A stretch of 64,000 nucleotides of DNA from Helichrysum umbraculigerum (taxonomy: Eukaryota > Streptophyta > Magnoliopsida > Asterales > Asteraceae): positions 310,001 through 374,000 of the forward strand of contig CATIUR010000017.1 in the NCBI GenBank assembly GCA_949592205.1. The letters are read 5' to 3'. Shown one piece after another: positions 31,388 through 43,335 of the stretch. The position numbers were made by a program, and so were the translations under genes. The notes under the pieces are model-generated. The model worked only from the letters and a program-made list of their open reading frames with translations, had not been told where the DNA came from and did not search any database. How positions within the stretch are numbered: the stretch's first letter is position 1; each line of letters starts with the position of its first letter.

Positions 31388-34300
31388 ACTTCTTATCAAT
31401 TAATATAAAGGGGGCGGCAGATTGCCGTAAAGAAAATTGGATTCGTGAGATCAAAAAAGAATATAGTATTAGTTTTTTATGTATGCAGGAAACATCTTTA
31501 GCGGATAGTTCAAAAATACGATTTAATCAATTTTGGGGTAAAGGTCTTTTTGATGTTGTATGGGTAAATGCAGTGGGCAGATCAGGTGGACTATGTTCGA
31601 TATGGGACAAGAATTGTTTTAGAAAGCTTGAGGTGATCAAAGATAAAAGCTTTTTATTAGTTCATGGGTTGGTAATTAGTGATGCATCCCCATTAATAGT
31701 TGTGAATGTATACGGGCCTCAAAGTCCAGTTGAAAAGAGAATTCTTTTCTTTGGGATAAACTTATGGGTATTAAACAGAGGTTTGCTGGAAATTTGATTC
31801 TAATTGGGGATTTCAATGAAGTTCGATTCCCAGAGGATAGGTTCAACTCGAAATTTAATCATAATGGGGCTCGATGTTTTAACGATTTCATTTATAATGC
31901 AGGACTAATGGAGTACGCAATGGGAAGGAGAAAATACACATTTAGGGCAGCCAATTCACAGAAGCTTAGCAAGATTGATCGTGCTCCATTATCCTACTTA
32001 CGGACTCACAAGATTTTGGACCTAAGCCTTTTAAATTCTTCGATTCATGGCTAAGGCATCCAGACTTACCAGAGGTAATTAAAAGTAGTTGTGATAAAAT
32101 ACTTCCATGTGGTGTTCCATCAAGAACATTGGCTCGTAAACTGATGGCCATGAAAAACGCAATTAAGTTATGGATTGATTCGATTAAAAAGAAGCGGAAT
32201 GGAAAGTTACTTGAAGCCAGGGAACAAGTTCTAAAATATGAGTTGCTACTAGAGGAAAGAATGTTGTCTGAGGATGAACTTGCTTGTGAATGGGAAAGTC
32301 GCATGGTTTTGAATAATATGGAAGCTGAGAGAGTCATGGATCTAAAACAGCAATCGAGGGTTAAATGGGAAGTGGAGGGCGACGAAAATAGTGCCTTCTT
32401 TCACGGGTTTATAAATAACCGCATATGTAAATCAAGGATTAATAGTTTGTTGATTGATGGGGAGTGGTGTAATGTTCCGAGTAGAATTAAAAAAGAAGCT
32501 CATGAGCACTTCGCTAGACACTTTGGTGAATCATCACATTCGAGACCCCCATTTAGTTGTGTGGGTATTAACAGATTAGAAGATGTGGATCGTGACTGGC
32601 TTGAACGAGAATTTACCAAGGAGGAAGTACTTAATGCAGAAGGATTGTGATGGAAATCGAGCTCCGGGTTCGGACGGATTTAATTTCAATTTTGTTAAAC
32701 GTTTTTGGAATGTATTGGAAAAGGATTTCATGGAGCTTCTACAACAGTTCTACGTGGATGATTATATCCACAAAGGTATGTCTTCTAGTTTCATAACTTT
32801 AATTCCTAAAGTTAACGATCCATGTAGCTTGAATGATTTCAGACCAATAAGCTTGTTAGGATGTGTTTCGAAATTGATTTCAAAAGTTCTGGCGAATAGA
32901 CTGAGGTATGTCATTGGAAAGATTATTTCCGATGTCCAATCCGGTTTTCTAGCAGGTCGGAATATACTTGAAGGCCCACTAATTGTTAATGAATTAATAA
33001 GTTGGACAAAACGTTCCAAAAGCAAAACGTTATTTTTTAAAATTGATTTTGAAAAGGCTTTCGATTCGATTAACTAGGAATTCATAGATAAGATACTTGG
33101 GTACATGAACTTTTCGGAAAAATGGAGGTTATGGGTTCGTGGTGTTCTTGCTTCTGCAAGAGCTTCGGTACTTATAAATGGGTCCCCTTCGAAGGAGTTC
33201 CAATATGAGCGTGGTGTGAGACAGGGAGATCCACTCTCCCCGTTTTTATTTATTTTAGCAATGGAAGCTTTCACTTTCTTTATGAATAAAGGTTGTGATC
33301 TTGGACTTTTTAAGGGAGTACGAACACCAAATCATGGACCGGTTTTGTCTCACTTACTTTATGTTGATGATGTTATGGTAATAGGTGAATGGAAGACTGA
33401 AAATTTTGACTTTATTACTCGTTTCCTTCGGGCGTTTAAGCTTATTTCAGGTCTCCATATTAAGTTTCACAAGTCACACATCTATGGTTTTAGATGTGAG
33501 GATGCAGTGGTGAAAAAAGTGGCAAATAAATTGGGATGTAATGTTGGGAAAGTTCCATTTATTCATCTTGGATTAATGATTGGTGCTAATATGAATCATC
33601 TAAAAAATTGGAAGCCGGTGACTGATCTAGTTGAGGCTCGTTTGTCTTTGTGGAAAGCATCTACGTTATCAATTGGGGGTAGAATCACGCTATTGAAATC
33701 AGTGTTTGAAAGTTTACCGGTATACTACTTCTCACTATTCAAAGCACCTAAGGGATTGATTCAAAAATTGGATGAATTGAGAAGACGTTTTTTTATGGGG
33801 AGGTAACGACAACAAAAAATGTATTAATTGGGTTTCATGGGATGTGGTTACAAAACCTAAGGACAGGGGTGGACTTGGTCTAATGCCTCTAGAGGAATTC
33901 AACATTAGTTTATTATCGAAGTGGCATTGGAAATTCAGAAAAGAGCAGGATAGGTTATGGAGGAGGACGATTATTGCCTTGCATGAATCGAAATGCATTC
34001 CCAAAGTAATTCCATGCATGCTATCGGCTGCTGGAAACTGGAAGACCATTTGTTCGATTGATAAAATATTTGTCAACAAAGGAATTGATTTCATATCATA
34101 TTTTTGTGGAAAGGTTGGTAATGGTGTGTCTTTAAAATTTTGGTTAGACAACTGGTCGGGCATGGGGCAGTTATGTAATAGATTTCCAGCCTTGTTTAGG
34201 CTAGAATCTTGCAAAAATGCTAGTGTGGTAAGTAGGATAAATGAAGATGGTAGTTTCAATTGGAAGTGGAAAGCTGAAATATGGTCTCATTCGGCAATTA

Positions 34301-34950
34301 ATGATCTGCTCGAACTGCTCAATGCGGGAATCAAAGTTCGATTTAGTAGGGATCTGGATCGTTGGGAATGGGGATCAAAAGGCTCCAAGGATTTTTCTGT
34401 TCGTGTTGTTCGTAGTATCCTGAATATGGATAAATCAGGCTCACAGCTTAAACCCTTTCCATGGAATAATGCTCTTCCGGGAAAGGTTAATGTTTTTGGT
34501 TGGCGTTTGTGGTTAAACAGGTTGCCATCCAAGCGGGAACTAAGGCGAAGAGGGCTGCTCTTGGATAACTCAGATTGCATCTTTTGCAGAGATCAGGAAG
34601 AAACAATGGATCACTTGCTAACGGGTTGCAGGATTACGTATGGAGTATGGAAAGCCATTGAAAATTGGTGTAAGCTTGATCCTATGGTTGCATTTTCAGT
34701 CAATGATTTGATATTTCAGCATGAATATGTCAAAGGCTCGGCTAGGCGTAAACATCTCATTCAATCAGTTTTGATGGTGTCCTGTTGGGTAATATGGAAA
34801 GCGCGCAATGATTGTGTTTTTAAAGGGTTGGAAGCTAATGTAGATCGGATGGTTTCGGAGATTAAAGCAGTGGGATATTTATGGATCAAGTATCGAGTGT
34901 CCAAATGGTGTTTGGATGAAAATCAATGGTTAAACTTTTCTTTCGATTAG
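31384..34950 (+). pseudogene. LINE ORF2 (endonuclease, RT, zf-RVT), decayed
   Basis: N-terminal APE-type endonuclease: CMQETS near 31480, NVYGPQSP near 31710, IGDFNEVRFPEDR near 31805, SKIDR near 31970. Reverse transcriptase: APGSDGF near 32665, NDFRPISLLG near 32835, SGFLAGRNI near 32940, KIDFEKAFDSIN before a TAG at 33075, GVRQGDPLSPFLF near 33215, catalytic YVDD near 33360 (most plant L1 have FADD or YADD). A zf-RVT domain at about 34440-34700 has the WRLWLNRLPSK and CxxC...HLLTGC patterns. Frames change near 31780, 32030, 32640 and 33800, so no full ORF2 can be made. Confidence 0.85.
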
Positions 34951-35044
34951 CGGGGCTATGGATATCTCTACCAGCAAAGCAAACGGTGGTTGATGGAGGT
35001 ATCGGTTCAAGAATCAGGATACACTTGCAAGTCATTGAGGATAG
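34951..35044 (+). other. LINE 3' UTR, first part
   Basis: Noncoding; continues after the solo LTR at 35641. Nothing else seen. Confidence 0.6.
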
Positions 35045-35635
35045 TGTAAAATATTTCGTACCAGAATATTTTATATTATTATTTATAAGAAATTATAAAT
35101 AATAAATAACAAACAAATGAATAAGAAACAAAAAACACGAGATATGGAAACTTATCTTAGGAAGAAGATCGGTGCCTTATAAAGAAGACCGAGGCCCGTG
35201 TTTGACACGGTTCCCTTAAAACAGATTCGCCGTCTACACGTCGTCTGTTTCCCAGGGTACAACGGCCGAAGCAGTTTGTACTGCCGGACTTGACTCCACT
35301 GCCCGAGATTTCATTGGAGATGTGGTTTTTGGTGTGTTTTTGAATGGAGGCTAAATGCCTCTATTTATAACTTGGTTATTCCCTTTGAGTTTTCTACACC
35401 CACCGATGTGGGACAAAACACAATAACCCATCAAATTAGACACCAAACACCTTACTTTGAGAATCGATATCTCATTCATATCAACTCCGATTTAGACACA
35501 TAATATCTCATATCGAAGCTCTCATCAAGGAGGACATAAATATGTAAACACATATTTATATCTAGTACACTCACATATAAAATTATGTGTCCAAAGTTAG
35601 TGAAAATTCACATGATTTCACTAAATTTTCCAACA
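35045..35635 (-). mobile_element. Solo LTR inserted in LINE 3' UTR
   Basis: 591 bp with ends TGTAAAAT and TTTTCCAACA and TSD GATAG (35040-35044, 35636-35640). On the minus strand it starts TGTTGGAAAATTT, carries the TCCCACATCGGTGG block common in plant LTRs and a TTATAAATAG TATA box. There is no internal domain, so it is a product of LTR-LTR recombination. Confidence 0.88.
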
Positions 35636-35640
35636 GATAG

Positions 35641-36024
35641 TAGCGGTCATGATGGATGTATGCTAAAGACACTAGCAGTTTTGAAGTTCATGGTGCAAAA
35701 GGGATGCTAACGTGGAGTAATTAGAGAATATGGCTTCATATGTTGCTGATTGTATATGTATATGATGATGTTTATATGGTAATGCTTGTTCCTGTATCCT
35801 CACGGGATTCTATCAAAAACGATATAGGGTGAAAACCGGTGGCTCGGCCCCTATTATCGGGGATTTTTTCCTGAAATTCTTCAGGTTTTTTTTCATCCAT
35901 TTTAGAATCTTCCTAGTTCGGATACGGGTTCAAGGTATATCATTTGGAGTTTGTACATTTTGTGTCTATTTAGCACCTTGCTATTTAGACATTTTTTAAT
36001 AAAATTTAGCCTTTAAAAAAAAAA
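35641..36024 (+). other. LINE 3' UTR, second part, and poly(A)
   Basis: Includes the 'tcggcccctattatcgggga' hairpin-like stretch (about 35853-35873) and an A10 tract at 36015-36024 that ends the LINE. Confidence 0.7.
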
Positions 36025-36870
36025 TCATTGTTAGAGGTATAAATTAAAATTTTCTAAAAAGAAGAAGCGAAAAAGCCTCATTCGTTCTCAAGTCGCAATT
36101 TGCTTGTTGTGACTACCAAATTCTTTGCCGCAACTAAATAATTGCAAATTTCTTCACAACTAATAATGTAATTAAAGCCGATTTTTTTTTCCTTTTTTTT
36201 TTTGGAAGAAATAGACTTTTATAAAATTACCAAACTAAACATAAACAACAAAATCATCCTGACCACAAAACAACTTTCCAAATTGGGTAACTTGGGACTC
36301 ATTCAAGCAGCGGAATAAAGTCGATGGTCATTTAGTTAGGTTGATTTATTAGACTCATGTCGATCATTCATCACTTACTTTATCGACAATATATTATTGT
36401 TATTGTAATTGTAACGGATCATATTAATTACTCCGTATATTTCATACTCAGACAGTACAATTTACGAAGTATTCACCGGCTATATTTAGTTCTTTTTCCT
36501 TTATCTAAAAAGGACCTTAATTAAATGGTTACATATTTATACTTTAGATTTAGTTGGATCAAATATTCAAATTCACCACTCCCGACCTCCCGTACCACTT
36601 CTATTACAATAAATAACATTGATGGTCGTATGACTCAGAAATCTATGTATCTCTATCTGGAAAATCAATAGTGACATTTAATGAAGTTGTTTAAATTTTA
36701 TAAATAATACTCCGTATACATTATAATTATTAATGATAATGATGTACAATTGAAAATCATAATGTTAATTAAATGAGTTTTATGATATATTGAGAAAGTT
36801 TGAATGCAAATAATGAAGTTTATTTTGTTCCTTTAAAGCATAAGTTAGCCAAACCCTACATAGTAGTAAT
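36025..36870. other. Upstream region of S1 homologue
   Basis: AT-rich intergenic DNA. Short runs of T at 36182-36204. No ORF or known element recognised. Confidence 0.5.
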
Positions 36871-36880
36871 ATATATATAA
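36871..36880 (+). promoter_or_regulatory. TATA box of S1 homologue
   Basis: ATATATATAA about 52 bp before the ATG, a usual distance for a plant gene with a short leader. The paralogue at 44112 has CTATATAATA at the corresponding place. Confidence 0.5.
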
Positions 36881-36931
36881 CGATTTGCTCAATTCATAAT
36901 GAGTTCAAATTAACTAGAGTATAGTTTTATC

Positions 36932-37405
36932 ATGGAAAAACTAGTAGTATTTCTTTTCATCATCTTAGCACTTCAAGTTTGTGATGCAAGTCATGTAAAT
37001 GTTGATCGCAACAAGAATGATAGTCAAAAGAATTGTATTACGCCTAGTTGGAAGGTTCATATTAAGAGTGAGGTAAATAATCTTCATCTACATTGTAAAT
37101 CAAAAGATGATGATTTAGGGGAAGCTATTCGAAATGCTGGAGAGGAGTATGAAATTAAATTTTGCCAAAACGTTATTGGAACAACGCTTTTTCATTGTGA
37201 TTTTACATGGGAAACGAAGAAACAACAATTTGTTGTGTTTGAGCTAATTGATAGTTCACAGCCTCCTGAATACTGTAGAATTAAAGATACAGGGTTTCAT
37301 GTTAAAGGTCAATGTTATTGGCGGGTGCAAGATGATGGTTTTTACTTTCCCGATACTTTTTATCCCGAGCCTAACAACTGGATCAAAAAATATGAATGGG
37401 AATAA
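36932..37405 (+). CDS. Plant self-incompatibility protein S1 homologue (SPH), secreted
   Basis: Intronless, 157 aa, typical of the S1/SPH family (PF05938), small secreted proteins first known as stigma self-incompatibility factors in poppy. Most members elsewhere have unknown signalling roles. Residues 1-20 form a hydrophobic signal peptide ending near DAS. The mature part starts at about residue 34 with the family pattern WKVHIKSEVNN, then LHCKSKDDDLG, then FHCDFTW, and ends in CYWRVQDDGFYF and the terminal W-x-KKYEWE. Cys residues at about 55, 78, 90, 113 and 127 fit the family's disulphides. The frame is intact, with its own TATA box, so it may be expressed. A broken paralogue lies about 7 kb downstream on the same strand, indicating local duplication. 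Confidence 0.93.
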   Translation: MEKLVVFLFIILALQVCDASHVNVDRNKNDSQKNCITPSWKVHIKSEVNNLHLHCKSKDDDLGEAIRNAGEEYEIKFCQNVIGTTLFHCDFTWETKKQQFVVFELIDSSQPPEYCRIKDTGFHVKGQCYWRVQDDGFYFPDTFYPEPNNWIKKYEWE

Positions 37406-38376
37406 TTAAATTATGTAGTTCCATGTGCTATGTTATCAAGGTTTTATATGGCCGTCTTTTTGTTTTGGGTTATCTTAAAATTGTAATATGGCTAGTGAAT
37501 ATCAGAATATGCACATCTTGATTTAACTTTTACTGGTGTGTGTATGTATGATTTTTGTTAGTAATTTGACAATCGTAAATACATATAGAATTAAAGTCAT
37601 ACATTAATAACAATTACAAGTTAAAACATCCAATAAAATTATTGTATTTAGAATAATTTCAACTATATAATAATTTACAACGAAAGTAAACAATAATTTA
37701 CCCACTTCGGCAACCGGATCTGTCGACACTTGGGCCGGGGACGAAGCTGGGCTTTCTTCTCGAGGGTGAATTATGGTGAGATGATCGAGTGGGCCTAAGT
37801 GGCCCGTCAGTGATTCCAAACTGCCTTTCAAAAAAAAAAATAAAGTTAAATCTATATAGGGAATTAGTCAAACACATAGAAGCCTATTTCAAAAAAAGGA
37901 TGTGATCTAATTTTTTTTAGCCGGCTATTTACCCTTCAAATTAAAATGAAGTTGGTTAATTATAAATGATCACCTTAATTGAGGTTACGAATAAATATAC
38001 ATGTGAGTCATCAAAGTATCTTATTCAAAGGATTTCACATTTCATGAAATTTTAATTATTTTGACAAATTTTAATTTCTTCGTAAATATTCCGCGAACCA
38101 AATGCAACTTCATTTTTTTCCTTAAAAAGAAGTTCATATCTTTCTTTTAAAGGAGGAGACCTTAAACTAATGTGACAACCTCTTATTCCATAATATGTTA
38201 TGTGACATTTTCTTTTTAATTTGTCGCTTCTTCGCTCCATATAAGCCAATCATACGTGTCAATGATTGATATTTTGTAAAAAAATCATGTCACAAAATAA
38301 ATATCAAACATTTATCTACTAATTAAGAAATATTAATTCGGAAAATGAGTTAACAATTTTCATTTAACCTAATTGA
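37406..38376. other. Intergenic region after S1 homologue
   Basis: AT-rich; a GC-richer patch at 37690-37820 has no recognisable coding pattern. The two short minus-strand ORFs here (37604-37831, 38052-38249) show no family signature and I do not call them. Confidence 0.5.
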
Positions 38377-40572
38377 CTAGGTTATAACCCGCGGCTTCGC
38401 GGGGTTATACATATATTTAAATATGGTATCAAATGAAAAATAAGCACTTGTTTGTTTCGTATAGTGAATTAGTGATTTCATATTCATAATTATTTTTATT
38501 TAAATACTTATATCTAAAAAAAACTAAATACATCTTCATGTATAAAAAATCAAATAAAAGTAATTTCAAAGGTACCCCCGATCCTGTATCATATTTCAAT
38601 AGTACACGTTCGCTCTACCCATAAGGATCATTAACGTCGGAAAAAACACCCAGGTTTCCTGACTCGTTGATCACAAATATTAAGTGTAAGAATTTGCTGC
38701 AGCAATACCAATTAACAATACCCGATTGACATTGTATGTACAAACATATTTACAAATATTTGTGATTAGTTTACAAATATGTATATTAATTTTGATGATC
38801 TTGTATATGCAAATAATTAGACTTGTTGCAACGTATTTGGTCATCCATTGATAAATTAGTTTTTATTATAATACTATTAGTAAAAGAGATAAAATAGCCG
38901 TTCCAAAAAAGTAAAAGAGATAAAATAGAACGTACTATTGCATTAACACTATTTATTAATACATATATTTATTTATTTTATTTTATTTTTTTTTTTTTTT
39001 ATTTCATGAAAAAAAAACGTATGTTTTGATTATAGCAAAAAGATGATGAGATCCTTTGACCAAATTATTTTCAATATTAGCGTGTAATTATCATCAAGTA
39101 GGGCCATTTAATAAATAAATGTAAATAAATAGGAAAAAGTCAAACTTTTGAAAACATTTTTAGGGGAATAGGGCAATGTTTTGAAAACCGGTTCGAACCG
39201 GCCGGTTCGACCGGATCCGGAAGAGATACCGAGTGAGAATGGACCGGTTGTTGACTAGTTTGAGAATCGGATCAGACCGTTGACTTTTCCGGTTCAACCG
39301 GGAATCGCCAAACCGGTTGAACCGGTTTTTATGTTTTTTTTTTTTTTTTTTTTTTTTTTTCAGTTTTTAATAACTAATATTATTATTATTATTATTTACT
39401 TTATTAAAAAAAAAGTTTAAAAACTTATTTGTTATTGCTCTATTACTTTATTACTTTTATTGTTTTGGAAACACAAACAGCTACACCACGGTTCTTCACT
39501 CACCCCCAAATTGCAAAACCCTAACCTTGGTAGGATCATCGCCGGCCGTCCGCCACCCTTGCCGGCCGTCCGCCACCCTCGTCGGTGACTGCCTCCTCCA
39601 CAGGCTTCATATACGATTCGTTTATGTATGTATGCATTTATTTGAAATCTGTATCACTACATTTAAGCAAATTAAATTGCTTTTCAAGTTCTTTGACGTT
39701 GACCGGAATCCTCCCGATCTGAGATGTCGATAGAAGTTAAAATAACCAAGAATAGGTGCTCTTATGAAATACTCATTGTTAGTGAACTAAGGATATAAAG
39801 AGACATGGAGATAAAGGTAATGGAAAAAGAGCAATGGTTGTGAACAAGGAGATAAAGAGAAAGAGAGGTTAACCATCAAAGTAATATGATTGCAATATAT
39901 ATAAATTAAATAGATGCTATAGCCTATATGTGATGTCTTGTAAAGGTAATTGAAAAACACAGACAATGGCCTTATGGGTTTTAGAATTAATCTTGGGGAA
40001 TAGAAAAAGTCAAAAAGGTAAGAGGGGCATGGGAAATTGGGAAGGAGTTGGTGGCTGTCAGAAAAGTTGATTTATCAACTTTTCAGTCAACTTTATTTGA
40101 CGTATGGTTGGGGTTAGGCAAGTGTAAAAGTACATTTTAATTAAATTTATGTATTTATTATTCGACTTGTGAAGTGTGAATGGAGCTAAAAGTACAATTT
40201 ATGTACTGCTGTTACTATTTTCTGTACGACTGGTTCGACCGGCCGGTTGAACCGGTTGAACCGGTCCGACCGGAATCGGCCATTGGTCCGATTCGCTTAA
40301 AAAACCGAGTTTTAAAACATTGGAATAGGGTAATTTTGTAGAATTATCAAGTAATGATACTATTTCATGGACAAATTAAAAAAAAATAGATCAATGGTTA
40401 AAGATAATGAAGGTCAATGTATTATATGGTTAAATTTAATTTAACATGTTTAAACGATTTGAATATTTGACTTAAAATGGTGATATCAAATGGAATTATT
40501 AAGGATAATTAGGGGTAATTAGGTATCTTAAGATAGGCTAATAAAACTTATTGCTTGGAAATTCTTTAGAGA
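38377..40572 (-). mobile_element. Helitron-like element, minus orientation, containing a hAT element
   Basis: The 3' end is firm: on the minus strand a CCCGCGAAGCCGCGGG-type hairpin lies about 10 bp before terminal CTAG, followed by T (38376-38380). The 5' end at 40572 (minus strand TCTCTAAAG, preceded by A) is a guess from the Helitron TC rule. Without the nested hAT element it would be about 1 kb and non-coding. Confidence 0.45.
39174..40322. mobile_element. Non-autonomous hAT-type element with 8-bp TSD
   Basis: Terminal inverted repeats start CAATGTTTTGAAAACCGG on the left and CAATGTTTTAAAACTCGG on the right (minus). They are flanked by the exact 8-bp duplication GAATAGGG (39166-39173, 40323-40330). 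Both subterminal regions are packed with AACCGG/CCGGTT palindromes (39187-39330, 40225-40290). A long T tract lies at 39334-39360. No transposase. A GC-rich patch at 39535-39605 with a duplicated GCCGGCCGTCCGCCACCC may be captured coding sequence. Confidence 0.88.
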
Positions 40573-40833
40573 TCTGATCAATGATTCTTAAGTAGTGAGA
40601 TCAATGAAATATGGGTTATGATTAGATTAGGGTTGTCTACATAATTTAATCTTTGTTATATAATTAATAGAGAACGGAGATAAGGAGAATCAGTTATATA
40701 TATAGTTGACGAAATAATATTAATATTGGTCCAAAAAAAACGACGCATTTAAGAATGTATTGTATTTTATGAATTTTTTAAATAAAATATATATTAGTGA
40801 TTTACAGTAATAGTGATATCTTAATTTTATTTT

Positions 40834-41123
40834 GAGTAAATTATTTAAATCGTCCCTGTGGTTTTCAATTTGTTCCATAAGTCGTCCCTCACTTTCAAAA
40901 ATTATTTAAATCGTCCCTGTGGTTTTCAATTTTGTTCAACGATAGTCCAAAATGGACTATTTAAATAATTTATTTTGGAATAGTTGTGTTCACCAGTAGT
41001 CCATTTTGGACTATCGTTGAACAAAATTGAAAACCACAGGGACGATTTAAATAATTTTCAGAAGTGAGAGACGACTTATGGAACAAATTGAAAACCATAG
41101 GGACGATTTAAATAATTTACTCC
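40834..41123. mobile_element. Fold-back MITE, Mutator-like, about 290 bp
   Basis: Nearly perfect arms of about 120 bp begin GAGTAAATTATTTAAATCG and end in its complement. They are flanked by TTTTATTTT on both sides (40825-40833, 41124-41132), a 9-bp duplication as Mutator elements make, although AT-rich. Internally the block 'cgtccctgtggttttcaatt' recurs in direct and inverted orientation. Confidence 0.7.
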
Positions 41124-41132
41124 TTTTATTTT

Positions 41133-42085
41133 TGAAAAAAACATAGTTTAGTAACCGAAAGTTATTCAATTTAAAAAACTGGTTATCAACGAATGTATTT
41201 AAATAAAAAATAAATAATATCTTTTTAAATATCATAATTTAAATAGCTAGTATAAATGTTAGGAATTTAAATTTCAAATTTCCTTCCTTCCATTGAAAAT
41301 TATTTTTGATTTGAAATTGGAATCACTATTAATTGCTAGTATTAATTGCTAGTATTAATTGTTAGTTTTAAGGAGGGTAATTTAGTAAACTTAATATGAC
41401 ACTTGAGACTTATTACGTAGTCAAAATATGAGAATTAGATCAATGGCTAAAATGAGATGGATAAACCAAATGAAGAGTTCAGATTAAAATTCAAATCAGA
41501 AGACTACGTAATTTTGTGTTTCGTATAATCATATAAAGAGATATTACAATATTGAATTTGAATTTTACCTCCTAAGTAGACGAATAATTATTATTGTTAG
41601 CTTTAAAAGTGAATTTTAAAGCAGTTATTACACCCATAATTTTACAAGATATTTAAAGGTCTAAACGTATATCTACTTCTCATGCTTTTAGGTTAGTGGT
41701 CTTGCTAAATGTGCATAAGTGGCAAATAAATAATAATAAGCTAGAATTGGAAATGAAATGGATGAATTACAGACCGAGTTTATAAGCGGCATATTTCGTG
41801 ATGAACACATGTTTGCTTTGAAAAGAAAAAATTGTTATTTCATAGATAGTGATGTTTTTGGCACTAAGATGGCAGTGGAGCTTATCCGATTCAAATAGGA
41901 GGAGCTTATAAAAAGTTGTTTAAAACTTAAAACTAAAGGTTGTGTTATATTAATGAAAATTCATAATCAATTTAACATTGCTAAGTTTCATAATCTATTT
42001 AACATATTTAATGGGGCATTCTAACATTTCCTTTTACAGTCTTCCAACTAATGATTCACTTCGCATTATTTATATGTGACACTAA
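41133..42085. other. AT-rich intergenic DNA
   Basis: No gene or element recognised. 'aattgctagtatt' repeats three times at 41331-41368. Confidence 0.4.
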
Positions 42086-43335
42086 CTTATGATTCTACGG
42101 TACATGATTTTTAGTTCCATATAATGTTATCAAATCCGTCCATTATTAATCTATTATACTTATCTCTAACCCTTATTAAGCATTCAGCTCTTTTTGCTTA
42201 AACTTAGCTAAAGGGATATGGAAAATACCCAATATACCCCTTCAACTAAATCAATTAAGATCAATCAATTATAAAGTCAACCTAGAAATTAATAAAGTGT
42301 AATAACTATGTAAGATAAATTAGTCAACTTATATAACATGAAAATTATTATGTAATGTAAAATCAATTAACTATAATAACATTAATTAATCATTATGCTT
42401 AAAAAATTGAACTACCTAATTCTAAAAACTATAATATAAAATCACCCTCATACTAAAATCAAAAGATACAATTGGAATTAAATTATAGTGCATTGATACA
42501 AATATTTGCAACTCACCGACTGTTCTCTCTCGGTCCCTCACCACCACACTGTCGGCTTTCAATCCTAATCTACAGTACCATAGCTATGTAACAAAGATTG
42601 CATGTTTGTTATCAATTTTTCCAATAACAATTCATTTTTTCTCAACTACCTTTAAATTAAATATTAAATATTGTTATTGTAATAATACTTCATCATTTTC
42701 TTTGATCAACAAAATATTATTTATTTGTCAACAATTATATATGTGACACATCATGTTTTGGTCGATTTTATAACTTGTTTCCGCTGCATGGCGCGGGTCA
42801 CCTACTAGTCTACATAATACATTACCATACCACTTTTAAAATAAAACTATCATTTTATTAAGGCAAATGATATTTCCAACCTTCAAATTGATAAATCCAC
42901 TATAAGTATGCATTAACATGTTGTATATTACAATCATCAATTTAAAGTTTGGAAATATCAACTCCCTTCTAATAAATTTGTGTATAACTTTGATTGACAT
43001 AATTACCAAAATGTAATTTAAATGTAGACTTATAAAAAAAACTTAATCACACTGATCAATGATTTCAAACAACATTTTATGATAGTTCGTGCATTGATTT
43101 ATGATTTTATGGTACATGATTTTGTTATCAAATCCATCCATTATTAATTTATTATACTTGTCTACATACATTACCATACCACTTTTAAATTAAAACTATC
43201 ATTTTCTTAAATTTGTATACAACTTTGATTGACAGAATTATTAAAATGTAATTTAAAAGTAGACCTATAAAAAAACTTGATCACACTAATCAATGATTCA
43301 AACGATATTTTATGATAGTTCGTGCATTTCACGAG
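42086..43335. repeat. Direct duplication interrupted by a Helitron
   Basis: Unit 1 (about 42086-43093, including the Helitron and a 115-bp segment absent from unit 2) and unit 2 (about 43098-43335) share, in order, 'tacatgattttt', 'caaatccgtccattattaat', 'acattaccataccactttta', 'ctttgattgaca' and 'ttttatgatagttcgtgcat'. Confidence 0.8.
42163..42808 (+). mobile_element. Complete non-autonomous Helitron, 646 bp
   Basis: Starts TCTCTAACCC after A and ends CACCTACTAG before T, with the 3' hairpin CCGCTGCATGGCGCGG (42781-42796) 12 bp from the end. Unit 2 of the surrounding duplication shows the uninterrupted site at 43160/43161 (ACTTG/TCTAC). No Rep/helicase coding. Confidence 0.88.

Larger units (their letters stand above)
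29820..36024 (+). mobile_element. L1-type LINE, 5' end cut by element E, decayed
   Basis: ORF1 remnant, ORF2 with endonuclease, RT and zinc-binding domain, a 3' UTR and a poly(A) tract at 36015-36024. A solo LTR (35045-35635) is inserted in the 3' part. ORF1 lacks the N-terminal RNA-recognition domain usual in plant L1, consistent with element E having inserted there. I could not find the target-site duplication. Confidence 0.85.
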
